Assembly: GCA_963801105.1 (NCBI GenBank) | Contig: CAWDDH010000003.1 | Span: forward strand, 2,232,001-2,296,000 | From: JAENVU01 sp963801105 | Lineage (GTDB): Bacteria; Actinomycetota; Acidimicrobiia; IMCC26256; JAENVU01 | Direction of reading: 5' to 3' | Length of the DNA: 64,000 bases | Shown: positions 8,726 through 17,586 of the stretch, in pieces | Layout of the letters: every line of letters starts with the position of its first letter | Position numbering within the stretch: position 1 is the stretch's first letter | Made by a program: the position numbers and the translations under genes | The notes under the pieces: generated by a model | The model's input: only the letters and a program-made list of their open reading frames with translations | What the model was told of the DNA's origin: nothing | Database searches by the model: none

Positions 8726-9141
8726 CGCACGTCCAGGTCGGGTGGGAACGGCGAGACGATGCTGAACTCGTTGCCCTCCGGGTCGGTCATGACCCGGTGC
8801 TCCTCGCCGGGGCGGAACCGGACGATCTCCTGGAGCGCCCCGCCGAGTGCCTCGATGCGTGCGGTCGCGGCCTCCAGGTCGTCGACCTCGACGTCGATGC
8901 GGATCCGGCCCGGTGCATGCGCGATCGGGTCGACGGGCTGGAACGCGATCAGGGACCCCTGCGATCCGAACTTCAGCTGGAGCCAGCCGGGCACGCGCTC
9001 GGCCACGCCCACGCCGAGCACCCGCTGCCAGAACGCCGCGAGACGCTCCGGGTCGACCGCGTCGACGATGACGCCCCGGAGCCATCCGACCGCGGGCGCG
9101 GTCGGTGCGGCATCGGTCACCTGGTCGTCGGAGCTACCCAC
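8722..9141 (-). CDS. VOC/glyoxalase-fold protein
   Basis: This 139-residue protein has the beta-alpha-beta-beta-beta repeats of the vicinal-oxygen-chelate fold, with AFWQRVLGVGV in the first module and IRIDVEVDDLEAATARIEALGG plus MTDPEGNEFSIV in the second. It is close to the Glyoxalase_6 group of single-chain dioxygenase or resistance-like proteins. DPEGNEF is the usual last-strand motif with the metal-ligand Glu. It lies first in a coupled pair with the Coq4-like gene, so it may act on the same small molecule. Confidence 0.85.
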   Translation of the reverse strand: MGSSDDQVTDAAPTAPAVGWLRGVIVDAVDPERLAAFWQRVLGVGVAERVPGWLQLKFGSQGSLIAFQPVDPIAHAPGRIRIDVEVDDLEAATARIEALGGALQEIVRFRPGEEHRVMTDPEGNEFSIVSPFPPDLDVR

Positions 9142-9168
9142 GGGTCTCCTTGTCGTCGTTCGCCGACC

Positions 9169-10044
9169 CTACGTTGAGGGGTTCCTCGGGGAAGGCTGGG
9201 TGACGAAGTCGATCAGCTGCTCGACCGCGGCGACGAGCGACTGGTCCAGGTCGGCCCAGGTGCGCACCGCGCCGAGGAGCCGGCTCCAGAACCGCGGCGG
9301 ATCCTCGACGCCGAGCGCCGCGCAGATGCCCTCCTTCCACGGCGTGCCCATCGGGACCTCGGGCCACGCGTCGATGCCGATCGTCTTCGGTCGGATCGCC
9401 TCCCAGATGTCCACGAACGGCGTGCCGAGGACGCGGACGTCGGGATCGGAGATCGTCGCGGCGATCCGGGCCTCTTTGCTGCCCGGGACGAGGTGGTCGA
9501 CGAGCACGCCGAGGCGTCGCGTGGGGCCGGGCCCGAAGTCGGCGACGACCGCGTCGAGATGGTCGATGCCGTCGAGGATCTCCACCACGATTCCCTCGAT
9601 GCGGAGGTCGTCGCCCCAGACCTTCTCGACCAGCTCGGCGTCGTGCTTGCCCTCGACGAGGATTCGGCTCGCCCGCGCGACGCGCGCCGCCGCCCCGGTG
9701 ACTCGACGCGACCCCGACGCGGTCCGCGCGCCGTGTTGTACCCGCCCGCCCCGCAGGTCGGGGCCGCCGTCGGTGACCGGCGCCGCCGGGGCGACGAGGT
9801 GCACGGTGCGCCCGTCGACCGCGAAGTCGCCCGGCCGGACCGGGAAGGACTTCTCCAGCCCGGTCGAGCCCCGCAGTGCGACACGGTCCGGAGCGAAGGC
9901 GATGATCCGCCCGGCGAAGCCCGAGGACCGGTGCAGCACCAGGAGGCCCGGCTCCGCGGCCACCGCGGGGTACTGGGCCGCGAGGCGGGCGGGTCCGTCG
10001 ACCGGACCACCGAGGATCCCGCCGGGTGAGTGATGGCACCTCAT
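9169..10044 (-). CDS. DUF3097 family protein with Toprim-like core
   Basis: The 291-residue protein carries an N-terminal beta-rich region and a central LVEGKHDAELVEKVWGDDLR segment followed by VLVDHLVPGSKE, the pattern of the actinobacterial DUF3097 family. EGKHD resembles the Toprim acidic motif found in small RNA and DNA nucleases such as RNase M5. This suggests nucleic-acid metabolism, but no activity is known. The ATG at 10044 overlaps the acyltransferase stop (ATGA), which supports this start. It is the downstream gene of that two-gene unit. Confidence 0.8.
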   Translation of the reverse strand: MRCHHSPGGILGGPVDGPARLAAQYPAVAAEPGLLVLHRSSGFAGRIIAFAPDRVALRGSTGLEKSFPVRPGDFAVDGRTVHLVAPAAPVTDGGPDLRGGRVQHGARTASGSRRVTGAAARVARASRILVEGKHDAELVEKVWGDDLRIEGIVVEILDGIDHLDAVVADFGPGPTRRLGVLVDHLVPGSKEARIAATISDPDVRVLGTPFVDIWEAIRPKTIGIDAWPEVPMGTPWKEGICAALGVEDPPRFWSRLLGAVRTWADLDQSLVAAVEQLIDFVTQPSPRNPST

Positions 10045-11549
10045 GGTCGAGCGACGGTACCGGCGGCCGCCCCGCCGGTGGTCACCCGCTGCCGGGCCTC
10101 CCGGTAGAGGTCGGCCCAGTCGAAGCAGACGGGGAACGCGGGGTGGTACTGGCCGCCGTAGCGCCGGTCGCCCGGCAGGATGCCGCAGCCGACCCGCGCG
10201 ACGGATCCGAGGCGGATCCCGAGCTGCGCCACGTTCGCCTCCTGGTGCTCGGTCAGGGTCAGCGCGACCGAGTCTCCGGCCACCAGCACGCGTACCGGGG
10301 CGCCGGCCGGGACCGAGGCCCGGTCGGCCGCGGTGAGGTCGGGGGTCGCCGAGCGGGGGACTGTCGCGACGACCACGGCGACGACGACCACGGCGACGAC
10401 GACCACCGCTCCGGCCGGGACCAGACGCAGGAGCGTCATCCCGGTGCGGCGCGTCGCCCGACGGATCGGGCGCTCGACGAGCCGGTACGACGCGACCGAC
10501 ACCGCGAGGGTGACTGCCACGCGCACCCCGAACAGGGGCCATCCGGTGAGCCCCGTCCGCGCCTCGTCGAGCAGCACGAAGATCGGCCAGTGCCAGAGGT
10601 AGACGCCGTAGGAGACGAGCCCCAGCATCCGCAGCGGCGACCAGGACAGGGCGCGCGCGACCGGGCCGCGTCGGGGATGGGTCGCGGCTGCGATCACGGT
10701 TGCGGTCGCGACGGCACCGAGGAGCAACCCACCGCGGCCGATCCACGGCGACGATCCGTCGAGCCGGACCCACAGGAGCGCGAGCAGCCCGGCGGCTGCG
10801 CTCGCTGCGACCTCGAGGGCGCGCCGGGCGGTCGACGTCGTCCACCGGGGGCGCAGTGCGACCCATGCGGCCAGCGCCGCTCCGATGAGGATCGACGCGG
10901 CGCGCGTGTCGGTGCCGTAGTAGATGCGTGTGTTGTCGGCGGGGTCGGCGAGCGCCAGCATCGTCACGAACGACGCCGCCGCGAGGCCGAGGCTGAGCGC
11001 GAGCGTGCGGCGTGCGACCGCCCGGGCGGACCGGCGTCGGCTCATTGCGAGCATGACGAGCGGCCAGACCAGGTAGAACTGCTCCTCGATCGCGAGGCTC
11101 CAGGTGTGCTGCAGCGGCGAGGGGCTCGCGAACAGCGCGAAGTAGTCGTTGCCGGTGAGCACCTGGCGCCAGTTGGCGACGTATCCGATCGTGGCGAGCG
11201 CGTCGCCACGAATGGCCGCGAGCTGGTCGGCCGGCGCCAGGGCCGCGGCGTACGCCGCGACCGCGAGCAGGACGAGGAGCAGGGCCGGGAGCAGCCGGCG
11301 CAGCCGCCGACCCCAGAACCCGAGGAGCGAGACGGTCCCCGTCGTCGCCAGCTCCTGCACGAGCAGCGACGTGATCAGATAGCCCGACAGGACGAAGAAC
11401 GCGTCGACGCCGAGGTACCCGCCGGTGAGATGGCCGCCGTGGAAGAGCAGCACCGCGGCGACGGCTGCGCCGCGGAGCCCGTCGAGCGCCGGCTGGTACG
11501 GAATCGTCGGGTGCGGCCGGGTGGAGGCCTCGGGAGCCGCAGTCGTCAT
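10041..11549 (-). CDS. acyltransferase 3 family (OafA/YrhL-like) membrane protein with truncated SGNH domain
   Basis: The first 380 residues form a multi-helix acyltransferase-3 domain. It begins QPALDGLRGAAVAAVLLFHGG with the family His and continues with GYLGVDAFFVLSGYLIT and the WSLAIEEQFYLVWPL signature. Such enzymes O-acylate cell-surface glycans or lipids. A C-terminal SGNH esterase-like domain begins (VLVAGDSVALTL) but stops after about 75 residues, so the block with the catalytic Asp/His is missing. A Val/Ala run (about 382-395) is encoded by a 15-bp repeat. The ATG follows a GAGGGGGG ribosome-binding sequence. Confidence 0.85.
   Translation of the reverse strand: MTTAAPEASTRPHPTIPYQPALDGLRGAAVAAVLLFHGGHLTGGYLGVDAFFVLSGYLITSLLVQELATTGTVSLLGFWGRRLRRLLPALLLVLLAVAAYAAALAPADQLAAIRGDALATIGYVANWRQVLTGNDYFALFASPSPLQHTWSLAIEEQFYLVWPLVMLAMSRRRSARAVARRTLALSLGLAAASFVTMLALADPADNTRIYYGTDTRAASILIGAALAAWVALRPRWTTSTARRALEVAASAAAGLLALLWVRLDGSSPWIGRGGLLLGAVATATVIAAATHPRRGPVARALSWSPLRMLGLVSYGVYLWHWPIFVLLDEARTGLTGWPLFGVRVAVTLAVSVASYRLVERPIRRATRRTGMTLLRLVPAGAVVVVAVVVVAVVVATVPRSATPDLTAADRASVPAGAPVRVLVAGDSVALTLTEHQEANVAQLGIRLGSVARVGCGILPGDRRYGGQYHPAFPVCFDWADLYREARQRVTTGGAAAGTVARP
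10366..10407. repeat. 15-bp tandem repeat in coding sequence
   Basis: Nearly three copies of the unit GCGACGACGACCACG lie in a row; the first copy lacks 3 nt. On the minus strand they encode the repeated VVVVA/VVVVAVVV run at the end of the acyltransferase membrane domain. This could be a slippage site that changes helix length without a frame change. Confidence 0.8.
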
Positions 11550-11650
11550 GTCCCCCCTCGACCGAGCGAGGCGAGAGTGTACGTGCCGTCCCTGGCGTGC
11601 CGGACCGCGGTCGACCGAATGACCGGGACCGGGATGGCAGACTCCGGCCC

Positions 11651-12103
11651 ATGCAGTTCGACTCCCTTGCCGACCTCACCGACGCCGTCGGGACCGAGCT
11701 CGGTGTGACCGGGTGGCTGACCGTCGACCAGGAGCGGATCAACCGCTTCGCCGACGCGACCGGTGACCACCAGTGGATCCACGTCGACGTCGAGGCGGCC
11801 GCGGACGGACCGTTCGGCACCACGATCGGGCACGGCTACCTCACGATGGCCCTGTGCGCACCGTTCCTCGGGGAGCTGCTGACCGTGGAGGGCATCTCGA
11901 TGGGCATCAACTACGGCGTCGACAGGGCGCGCTTCATCGCGCCGGTCCCCGCCGGTGCCCGGGTCCGCGGCAGCGGTCAGGTGCTGAGCGCCACCGAGAT
12001 CCCCGGCGGCGCGCAGGTGGTGGTCCGCCTCACGATCGAGCTCGAGGGCTCTCCCAAGCCCGCCGCCGTGGTCGACACCGTGAGCCGCTACCTCACCCGA
12101 TAG
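11651..12103 (+). CDS. MaoC-like (R)-specific enoyl-CoA hydratase
   Basis: This 150-residue hot-dog-fold protein has the hydratase 2 motif RFADATGDHQWIHVD with the catalytic Asp and His, then FGTTIGHGYLTMAL. It resembles the NodN/MaoC single-domain enzymes that hydrate 2-enoyl-CoA. CAGACT at 11638-11643, 7 nt before the ATG, fits a leaderless promoter. Its 3' end overlaps the convergent acyl-CoA synthetase gene by 16 bp. Confidence 0.9.
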   Translation: MQFDSLADLTDAVGTELGVTGWLTVDQERINRFADATGDHQWIHVDVEAAADGPFGTTIGHGYLTMALCAPFLGELLTVEGISMGINYGVDRARFIAPVPAGARVRGSGQVLSATEIPGGAQVVVRLTIELEGSPKPAAVVDTVSRYLTR

Positions 12104-13665
12104 CTCTCCCGCAGCTTGGTCTTGGCGACCTTGCCGTTGTCCTGGCGCGGGAGGTGCTCGACGAAGTCGACGGCGCGCGGGCACTTGTAGTGCGCCAGGC
12201 GCGCCCGGCAGTGCTCGATCAGCTCGCCGGCGAGCGCGGCGTCGGCGGTGACGTCCGGCGTCGGCTCCACCACCGCGAGGACCGACTCGCCCCACTCGTC
12301 GTCGGGCACGCCGATCGTCGCGACGTCGGCGACGGCCGGGTGCTCGAGCAGCACCGCGTCGACCTCGGCCGGGTAGATGTTCACGCCGCCCGACACGATG
12401 AGGTGCGCGCTGCGGTCGGTGAGGAAGAGGTAGCCGTCCTCGTCGAGGTAGCCGACATCGCCGAGCGTGAAGTAGTCGCCGCGGTAGGCACCGTCCGTCT
12501 TGGCCGAGTCGCCGTGGTACACGAAGCGGTCCTCCGCCTTCGAGCGGATCCACACGAGTCCCGCGGTGCCGGTGGGGATGGGGTGCGCGTTCTCGTCGCC
12601 CACGATCACGTGCTCCACGGGATCGGGCCGGCCGACCGTGCCCGGCTTGGTCAGCCAGGTCCGGGCGTCGACGAGCGTCGCCGCGCCCTCAGTGGCGCCG
12701 TAGTACTCCCAGACGACCGGGCCGAGCCACTCGATGAGCCGGTGCTTCACGTGCACCGGGCACGGCGCGGCTCCGTGGATCACCGCGAGCAGCGACGACG
12801 TGTCCGCGCCCGCGCGCACCGGTTCGGGCAGCGCGAGGAGGCGGTGGAACATCGTCGGGACCATGTGCGTGTGGGTCACGCGGTGCGCACCGATGAGGCG
12901 GAGCGTCTCCTCGGCGTCCCACCGCCCCATCAGCACGAGCGTCGCGCCGCCGTGCAGCGGGGTGTTCATCGACAGCAGCAGCGGGGCGGTGTGGTAGAGC
13001 GGCCCGGTCACGAGGTGCACCGCGCCGGGCAGGTAGCCGGAGAACCGCGCCTCGGTGAGCGTCGTCGCCGGGTTCGAGGGAGGTCGGGCGACGCCCTTCG
13101 GGCGTCCGGTCGTGCCCGACGTGTAGAGCATGATCGCCCCGCGGCTCGGATCCGCGATCGGCGCCCCGGACTCCGCCGCGAGCGCAGGCTCGTAGTCGTC
13201 CCAGCCGGCGAGCGACGACCCGATCGCGACCCTGATCGGTACGTCGTCACCGACGGGCGCGAGCTCCGCGAGGTCGCCGTCGAGCACGACCGCCCGCGCG
13301 CCGCAGTCGCCGACGATGTACGCGGCCTCCTCGAGGCCGAGATGCCAGTTCACCGGCGTGAGCCGCCACCCCGCCCGCTGTGCGGCCGCGTAGGTCTCGA
13401 CCCACTCGGGCCGGTTGGGGGCGATCAACGCGACGGCGTCGCCGGCCTGGAGCCCGCGTGCCCGCAGGGCCCGGACGAGGCGGTTCACCCGGGTATCGAG
13501 CTCGGCGTAGGTGAGGGTCACGCCATCGGCGACGACCGCGGGCCGTTCGGGGGTCGTCGCCGCGAACCACGCGACGACCCGTCCGTCCGCGGCGGCGGTC
13601 TCGATCGAGTCCGGGGCCGTGCCGGTGTCCGCGTCGGCGGTACCGGAGGAGGAGGGTGGCGTCAC
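12088..13665 (-). CDS. acyl-CoA synthetase (AMP-binding enzyme)
   Basis: The 525-residue ANL-superfamily enzyme has the P-loop IMLYTSGTTGRPKGV, the A5 motif EYYGATEG, the A7-A8 region YFTLGDVGYLDEDGYLFLTDR and a C-terminal catalytic lysine context LPRQDNGKVAKTKLRE. These show adenylation of a carboxylate followed by thioesterification to CoA, most likely a medium- or long-chain fatty acid. The GTG at 13665 overlaps the stop of the upstream helicase gene (GTGA). TAGCGT on the minus strand at 13673-13678 may be an internal promoter. It converges with the MaoC hydratase gene, another fatty-acid enzyme. Confidence 0.9.
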   Translation of the reverse strand: MTPPSSSGTADADTGTAPDSIETAAADGRVVAWFAATTPERPAVVADGVTLTYAELDTRVNRLVRALRARGLQAGDAVALIAPNRPEWVETYAAAQRAGWRLTPVNWHLGLEEAAYIVGDCGARAVVLDGDLAELAPVGDDVPIRVAIGSSLAGWDDYEPALAAESGAPIADPSRGAIMLYTSGTTGRPKGVARPPSNPATTLTEARFSGYLPGAVHLVTGPLYHTAPLLLSMNTPLHGGATLVLMGRWDAEETLRLIGAHRVTHTHMVPTMFHRLLALPEPVRAGADTSSLLAVIHGAAPCPVHVKHRLIEWLGPVVWEYYGATEGAATLVDARTWLTKPGTVGRPDPVEHVIVGDENAHPIPTGTAGLVWIRSKAEDRFVYHGDSAKTDGAYRGDYFTLGDVGYLDEDGYLFLTDRSAHLIVSGGVNIYPAEVDAVLLEHPAVADVATIGVPDDEWGESVLAVVEPTPDVTADAALAGELIEHCRARLAHYKCPRAVDFVEHLPRQDNGKVAKTKLRESYRVR

Positions 13666-15596
13666 GCGTCGGACGCTACCGACCGGCTCCCGTTCGCGCA
13701 CGTGGCGAGGAACGCGACGGCGATCTCGGGGTCCACGACGCGCTTCATCGGCGGGAGCGCGTCGAGCAGGGCGCTGCGATAGCGGGCGGTCGCGAGGCGC
13801 CGGTCCAGCACCGCGACCACGCCGAGGTCGTCGCGACTGCGGATGAGCCGGCCGGCACCCTGGGCCAGCACCAGCGCCGCCGCGGGCAGGTCCACGTCGC
13901 CGAAGCCCGACCCACCGTTCCGCTCGGCCTGCTCGCGGCGGGCCTGCGCGAGGGGGTCGTCGGGCCGCGAGAACGGGATGCGGTCCAGGATCACCAGCAC
14001 GCAGCTCGGCCCGGGGATGTCGACGCCGGTCCAGAAGCTGCGCGTCGCCACCAGGCACGACGTCTCCTCGGCGCCGAAGCGCTCGAGGAGGACGGCCTTG
14101 GGGCTCTCACCCTGGACCAGCACCGGGTGATCCGTCTCGGCGCGGAGGCGGGCAGCCATCCGATCCACCGCCGCGCGCGACGTGCACAGCACGAGGGCCC
14201 GACCCCCCGCGGCGTCGGCCAGGCGGGCGGCCTCGACCGTCGCGGCCTCCGACCACGCCGGGTCCTTCGGCTCGGGGAGGTGGGTCGGGACGTAGAGCAT
14301 CGCCTGGGTGCGGAAGTCGAACGGCGACTCCACCGCGAGGTCCACGTAGCCGAGCCCCGGGACCGACACCTCCTCGCCGCCGACCTCGACGGTGACCGGT
14401 CCCGGCTCCCGGTGACGGTCGAGCCCGAGCCGGCCGGTGAACGCGGCGAAGCGCTCACCGGCGCCGAGCGTCGCGGACGTCAGCACGGCGGGGGTGCTCG
14501 CGAACAGCCGGGCCGCGAGCGCCTTCGACACGTCGACGGGCGCGAGGTGCAGGGTCTGGCGCTCGGCCCAGACGACCTCGGCGGCGTCGGGGCTGCGCAC
14601 GCGCCGCAGCGCCGCGAGCCGTGTCCCGGCCAGCTGGGTGGCCTGGGCGCCGGCGGTCGGGTCGGCGGCGGGGTCGATCGACGGGATCGCGGCGGCCAGG
14701 CGCTCCGCGGCGGCCAGCAGCGCGTCGCCGATCGCGCCCTCGCGCGGGTCGAGGCGCCCCTCGGCCCGTTCGAGCGCCGAGTCGAGCGCGTCGGCCGCAG
14801 CGGCGAGGGGGTCCGCGTCGCCGCGGCTCACGCCGACGCTCGTCAGCCGGCCCGCGAGCTGACGGAGGCCCATCGGGGTCACCTCGATGCCGAACGCGTT
14901 GGTCGCGACGTCGGCCAGGCCGTGGGCCTCGTCGAACACGACGAGGTCGTGCTCGGGCAGGACGGTGCCGCTCGAGTCGAGGTGGATGCAGTACAACGCG
15001 TGGTTGACGACGAGAACGTCGGCCGACGCCGCCCGGGCCCGGGCCCGCTCCGCGAAGCAGGTCTCGCCGTCACTGCACTTCCCCGCACCGGGGCACTCGT
15101 TCGGCGCGCAGCTGGCGGCGCGGCGCGAGGTGTCGGCGATGTCCACCTCGGCGAAGTCGCCGGTCGTCGAGCTCGCCGCGAAGCGCACGAGCCGTTCGAG
15201 ATCGCGTTCTATCGTCGGGCCCGGGCGCTCGTCGAGCAGCAGCCGGCCCTCGCGGGCGCGGTCGAGCTTGGCACGGCACACGTACTGCGAGCGGCCCTTC
15301 AGGAGCGCGGTGGTGAACTCCACCCCGCCGTGCTCGCGGAGGTGGGGCAGGTCCTTGTGCCAGAGCTGGTCCTGGAGCGTGAGCGTCGCGGTCGCGACCA
15401 CGACCCGGGCTCCGGACGCGACCGCCGGCGCCAGGTAGGCGAGGCTCTTGCCCGATCCGGTCGGAGCCTCGGCGACGAGATGGTGTCCGGACCCGATCGC
15501 GTCGGCCACCGCGGCCGCGAGCTGCTGCTGACCCGGGCGGTGGTCACCGCCCAGCGCGCTCACCGCCCGGTCGAGGACCGGCTCCCATTCCGCCAC
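13662..15596 (-). CDS. DinG/XPD-family ATP-dependent DNA helicase
   Basis: The 644-residue superfamily 2 helicase has Walker A (APTGSGKSLAYLAP, about residue 43), a DEAH box (VVFDEAH) and a motif VI region QGAGRLIRSRDDLG. Four cysteines lie in VCRAKL and in CAPNECPGAGKCSDGETC, the iron-sulphur cluster of the DinG/XPD group. Such enzymes unwind 5'-tailed DNA, R-loops and recombination intermediates. The GTG at 15596 was chosen because the helicase domain begins just after it. Its stop overlaps the acyl-CoA synthetase start. Confidence 0.9.
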   Translation of the reverse strand: MAEWEPVLDRAVSALGGDHRPGQQQLAAAVADAIGSGHHLVAEAPTGSGKSLAYLAPAVASGARVVVATATLTLQDQLWHKDLPHLREHGGVEFTTALLKGRSQYVCRAKLDRAREGRLLLDERPGPTIERDLERLVRFAASSTTGDFAEVDIADTSRRAASCAPNECPGAGKCSDGETCFAERARARAASADVLVVNHALYCIHLDSSGTVLPEHDLVVFDEAHGLADVATNAFGIEVTPMGLRQLAGRLTSVGVSRGDADPLAAAADALDSALERAEGRLDPREGAIGDALLAAAERLAAAIPSIDPAADPTAGAQATQLAGTRLAALRRVRSPDAAEVVWAERQTLHLAPVDVSKALAARLFASTPAVLTSATLGAGERFAAFTGRLGLDRHREPGPVTVEVGGEEVSVPGLGYVDLAVESPFDFRTQAMLYVPTHLPEPKDPAWSEAATVEAARLADAAGGRALVLCTSRAAVDRMAARLRAETDHPVLVQGESPKAVLLERFGAEETSCLVATRSFWTGVDIPGPSCVLVILDRIPFSRPDDPLAQARREQAERNGGSGFGDVDLPAAALVLAQGAGRLIRSRDDLGVVAVLDRRLATARYRSALLDALPPMKRVVDPEIAVAFLATCANGSRSVASDA

Positions 15597-15679
15597 GCCC
15601 CGACTGTGGCACCGATCGCGTGTGGCCACGCGGTTCTCCCGCGTGGCACCGGTCCGGTGCTCGGGGGACGCGGTGCCCC

Positions 15680-16216
15680 TCAGCGGGAGTCGCCGTCGCC
15701 GTTCTGGTCGCCGCCGGTCCGGGTGGCCTGGTCGCGTGCGGCCTGGTCCATCTTGGGCTTCCAGACCGCCTTGGCGCCGGTGTGGCCGATGCGCTGGACC
15801 CAGTAGACCGAGATCCCGGCGAAGAGCACGCTGGCGGCGAACGTGCCGACGAGAAGCGGATTGCGCATCGACACCGCTCCCTGCTCGCTCCGGCGGCGCT
15901 CGATGACGAGGAACGCGATGAGCGCGATGAAACAGAGCAGGAGCCACGGGCGGATGTTCTCCGCGATGGCCACGTGTGCCTTGACCAGCGCGGTGTCGGA
16001 GTCGAGGGTGTGGCGCAGCGTCTGGCCACTGCTGATCGCGAGCTGGGTGAAGACGCCGCTGACGCCGAGGACCACCACCGTCGCCCACCCGAAGCGGCGG
16101 CGGAACGGTTCCCACCAGAGGCCGAGGATCATGAGCGCGGCCAGCGGGATGAGCACGATCGGGATGTGGACGAGGAGCGGGTGCGCGGGCAGGCCGAAGA
16201 GGTTCGTGATGTCCAT
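15680..16216 (-). CDS. DUF2231-type membrane protein
   Basis: This 178-residue integral membrane protein opens with LFGLPAHPLLVHIPIVLIPLAAL, the DUF2231 signature (HPLLVHxPI), and has four hydrophobic helices ending near residue 145. The C-terminal tail is charged and Asp/Gly/Gln-rich. Family members occur beside redox or haem proteins, but the function is unknown. TACGGT on the minus strand 6 nt before the ATG suggests a leaderless transcript. Confidence 0.85.
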   Translation of the reverse strand: MDITNLFGLPAHPLLVHIPIVLIPLAALMILGLWWEPFRRRFGWATVVVLGVSGVFTQLAISSGQTLRHTLDSDTALVKAHVAIAENIRPWLLLCFIALIAFLVIERRRSEQGAVSMRNPLLVGTFAASVLFAGISVYWVQRIGHTGAKAVWKPKMDQAARDQATRTGGDQNGDGDSR

Positions 16217-16222
16217 GCGGGC

Positions 16223-16228
16223 ACCGTA
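16223..16228 (-). promoter_or_regulatory. TACGGT -10-like box, leaderless-type promoter
   Basis: TACGGT on the minus strand lies 6 nt upstream of the ATG at 16216, with no room for a ribosome-binding sequence. Confidence 0.5.
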
Positions 16229-16453
16229 GGGAGCCGGTGTGTCGGCGGGCGCGGTGCAGCGGGCAAAGGCTTGGTCAACTGGCCGTTTCGCCCTCAGGCC
16301 ATCCTCAGGCGGGCTCCGGGACACCACCAAACCCGGACAAACCCCGCGCCCTTCGGCATGAGGATGGCAAAAAACCCCGGAAATCCGCCAGTTCCGTCGA
16401 GCGTCATGCCAGTCTGAGCGCCGTTGAACACCGCCAACTGGAGGAGTAGGCAG

Positions 16454-16735
16454 TTGAATCGCAGAGAACTGGTCGCCGCGCTCGCAGAGAGCACCGGAAC
16501 CGAGAAGAAGGCCGCTGATGCCTTCCTCGCGGCCTTCACGGACGTCGTGACCGAGACGGTCGCGAAAGGGGAACCGGTCGCCATCTCGGGCTTCTGCAAG
16601 TTTGCTCGCGTCGAGCGTGCCGCCCGCATGGGTCGAAACCCGGCGACGGGCGAGGCCATCAAGATCGCGGCATCGAAGAAGGCCCGGATCACGCCCCTGA
16701 AGGCGTTCAAGGACGCGGTGCTCGCCGGCAAGTAG
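16454..16735 (+). CDS. HU-family DNA-binding protein
   Basis: The 93-residue protein has the HU/IHF fold: LNRRELVAALAESTGTEKKAADAFLAAFTD, split as a helical dimer arm, then VAISGFCKFARVERAARMGRNPATGE with the DNA-intercalating arm RNPATGE, and a basic C-terminus. It binds and bends DNA as a dimer and compacts the nucleoid. The start is TTG at 16454, fixed by GGAGGAG at 16440-16446; another in-frame TTG at 16424 has no such site. The 237-bp region before it is the longest gene-free stretch here. It holds a CCTCAGGC direct repeat (16292 and 16303) and no promoter I can defend. Confidence 0.9.
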   Translation: MNRRELVAALAESTGTEKKAADAFLAAFTDVVTETVAKGEPVAISGFCKFARVERAARMGRNPATGEAIKIAASKKARITPLKAFKDAVLAGK

Positions 16736-16762
16736 CGCTACCGCACCATCGAAATCGCGGAC

Positions 16763-16789
16763 GAGGGGGAGGCATCACGCCTCCCCCTC
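16763..16789 (+). terminator. GC-rich terminator-like hairpin after the HU gene
   Basis: An 11-bp perfect stem, GAGGGGGAGGC pairing with GCCTCCCCCTC, encloses a 5-nt loop 27 bp after the HU stop. No T tract follows, as is usual in high-GC actinobacteria. The next gene's -10-like box begins 11 nt later. Confidence 0.65.
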
Positions 16790-16799
16790 ATCGCGTCCG

Positions 16800-16805
16800 T
16801 AGGAT
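16800..16805 (+). promoter_or_regulatory. TAGGAT -10-like box, leaderless-type promoter
   Basis: TAGGAT ends 7 nt before the ATG at 16813, directly after the terminator hairpin. Confidence 0.5.
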
Positions 16806-16812
16806 CCGGCGC

Positions 16813-17586
16813 ATGGGACTGCTCGAGGGCCAGAAGGTCGTGATCACCGGTGGCGCGTCGGGCATCGGCGCCGCGACCGCCGCCCGGATCCACGAGGAGG
16901 GCGGCCGGGTCGCGATCGTCGACATCGACGGCGACGGCGGGCGGGCGGTGGCCGCGACGGTCGACGGGGTCGCCCTCGTCGCCGACGTCGCCGACCCCGA
17001 TGCCTGCCGGACCGCGATCGAGTCGGCGGCCGGAGCCTTGGGGGGCATCACCGCACTGTTCAACAACGCGGGGATCGGCGCCGCCCGTCCCCTCCACGAG
17101 TACTCGGACCGGCAGTGGGCCAAGCTCGTCGACGTCAACCTCGCGGGCACCTTCTACGGCATCCGCGCCGCGGTGCCGCTGCTCCGGGAGACCGGCGGGT
17201 CCATCGTGAACCACGCCTCCGTCTCGGGGGTGCGCCCGACCCGGTTCGAGGGCCCGTACTCGGCGGCCAAGGCCGGGGTGATCTCGCTCACGATGGACGC
17301 GGCGCTCGAGTACGCACCCGAGATCCGGGTCAACTGCGTCTCGCCCGGGCTGGTGGACACGCCCCTCACCGCCGCGGTGCTCGCGGACGACGCCCTGCGC
17401 GCCGCCGTCGAGGGCGCCACGCCCCTCGGTCGGGTGGGGACCGCGGTCGACGTCGCCAATGCCGTCGTCTTCCTCCTGTCCCCGCTCGCGGCCTACGTCA
17501 CCGGCCACAACCTCGTGGTCGACGGCGGCTCGGTGCTCCCCAACGCGCAGGCCGACGCGATCCTCGCCCAGTTCGGCGTCTCGTGA
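16813..17586 (+). CDS. SDR family NAD(P)-dependent oxidoreductase
   Basis: This 257-residue classical short-chain dehydrogenase has the cofactor loop TGGASGIGAATAARI, the acidic VDIDGD at the end of beta2 (favouring NAD), NNAG, catalytic Ser in NHASVSG, and YSAAK. The C-terminus VTGHNLVVDGGSVLPN fits the family. Its stop overlaps the GTG of the aldo/keto reductase, so the two are coupled and may act in series on a carbonyl or alcohol. Confidence 0.9.
   Translation: MGLLEGQKVVITGGASGIGAATAARIHEEGGRVAIVDIDGDGGRAVAATVDGVALVADVADPDACRTAIESAAGALGGITALFNNAGIGAARPLHEYSDRQWAKLVDVNLAGTFYGIRAAVPLLRETGGSIVNHASVSGVRPTRFEGPYSAAKAGVISLTMDAALEYAPEIRVNCVSPGLVDTPLTAAVLADDALRAAVEGATPLGRVGTAVDVANAVVFLLSPLAAYVTGHNLVVDGGSVLPNAQADAILAQFGVS

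Noticed and set aside
13673..13678. TAGCGT before the acyl-CoA synthetase GTG as a leaderless promoter
   Set aside because: It lies inside the helicase coding end and the genes overlap by GTGA, so operon transcription is enough; I mention it but do not list it as a feature.
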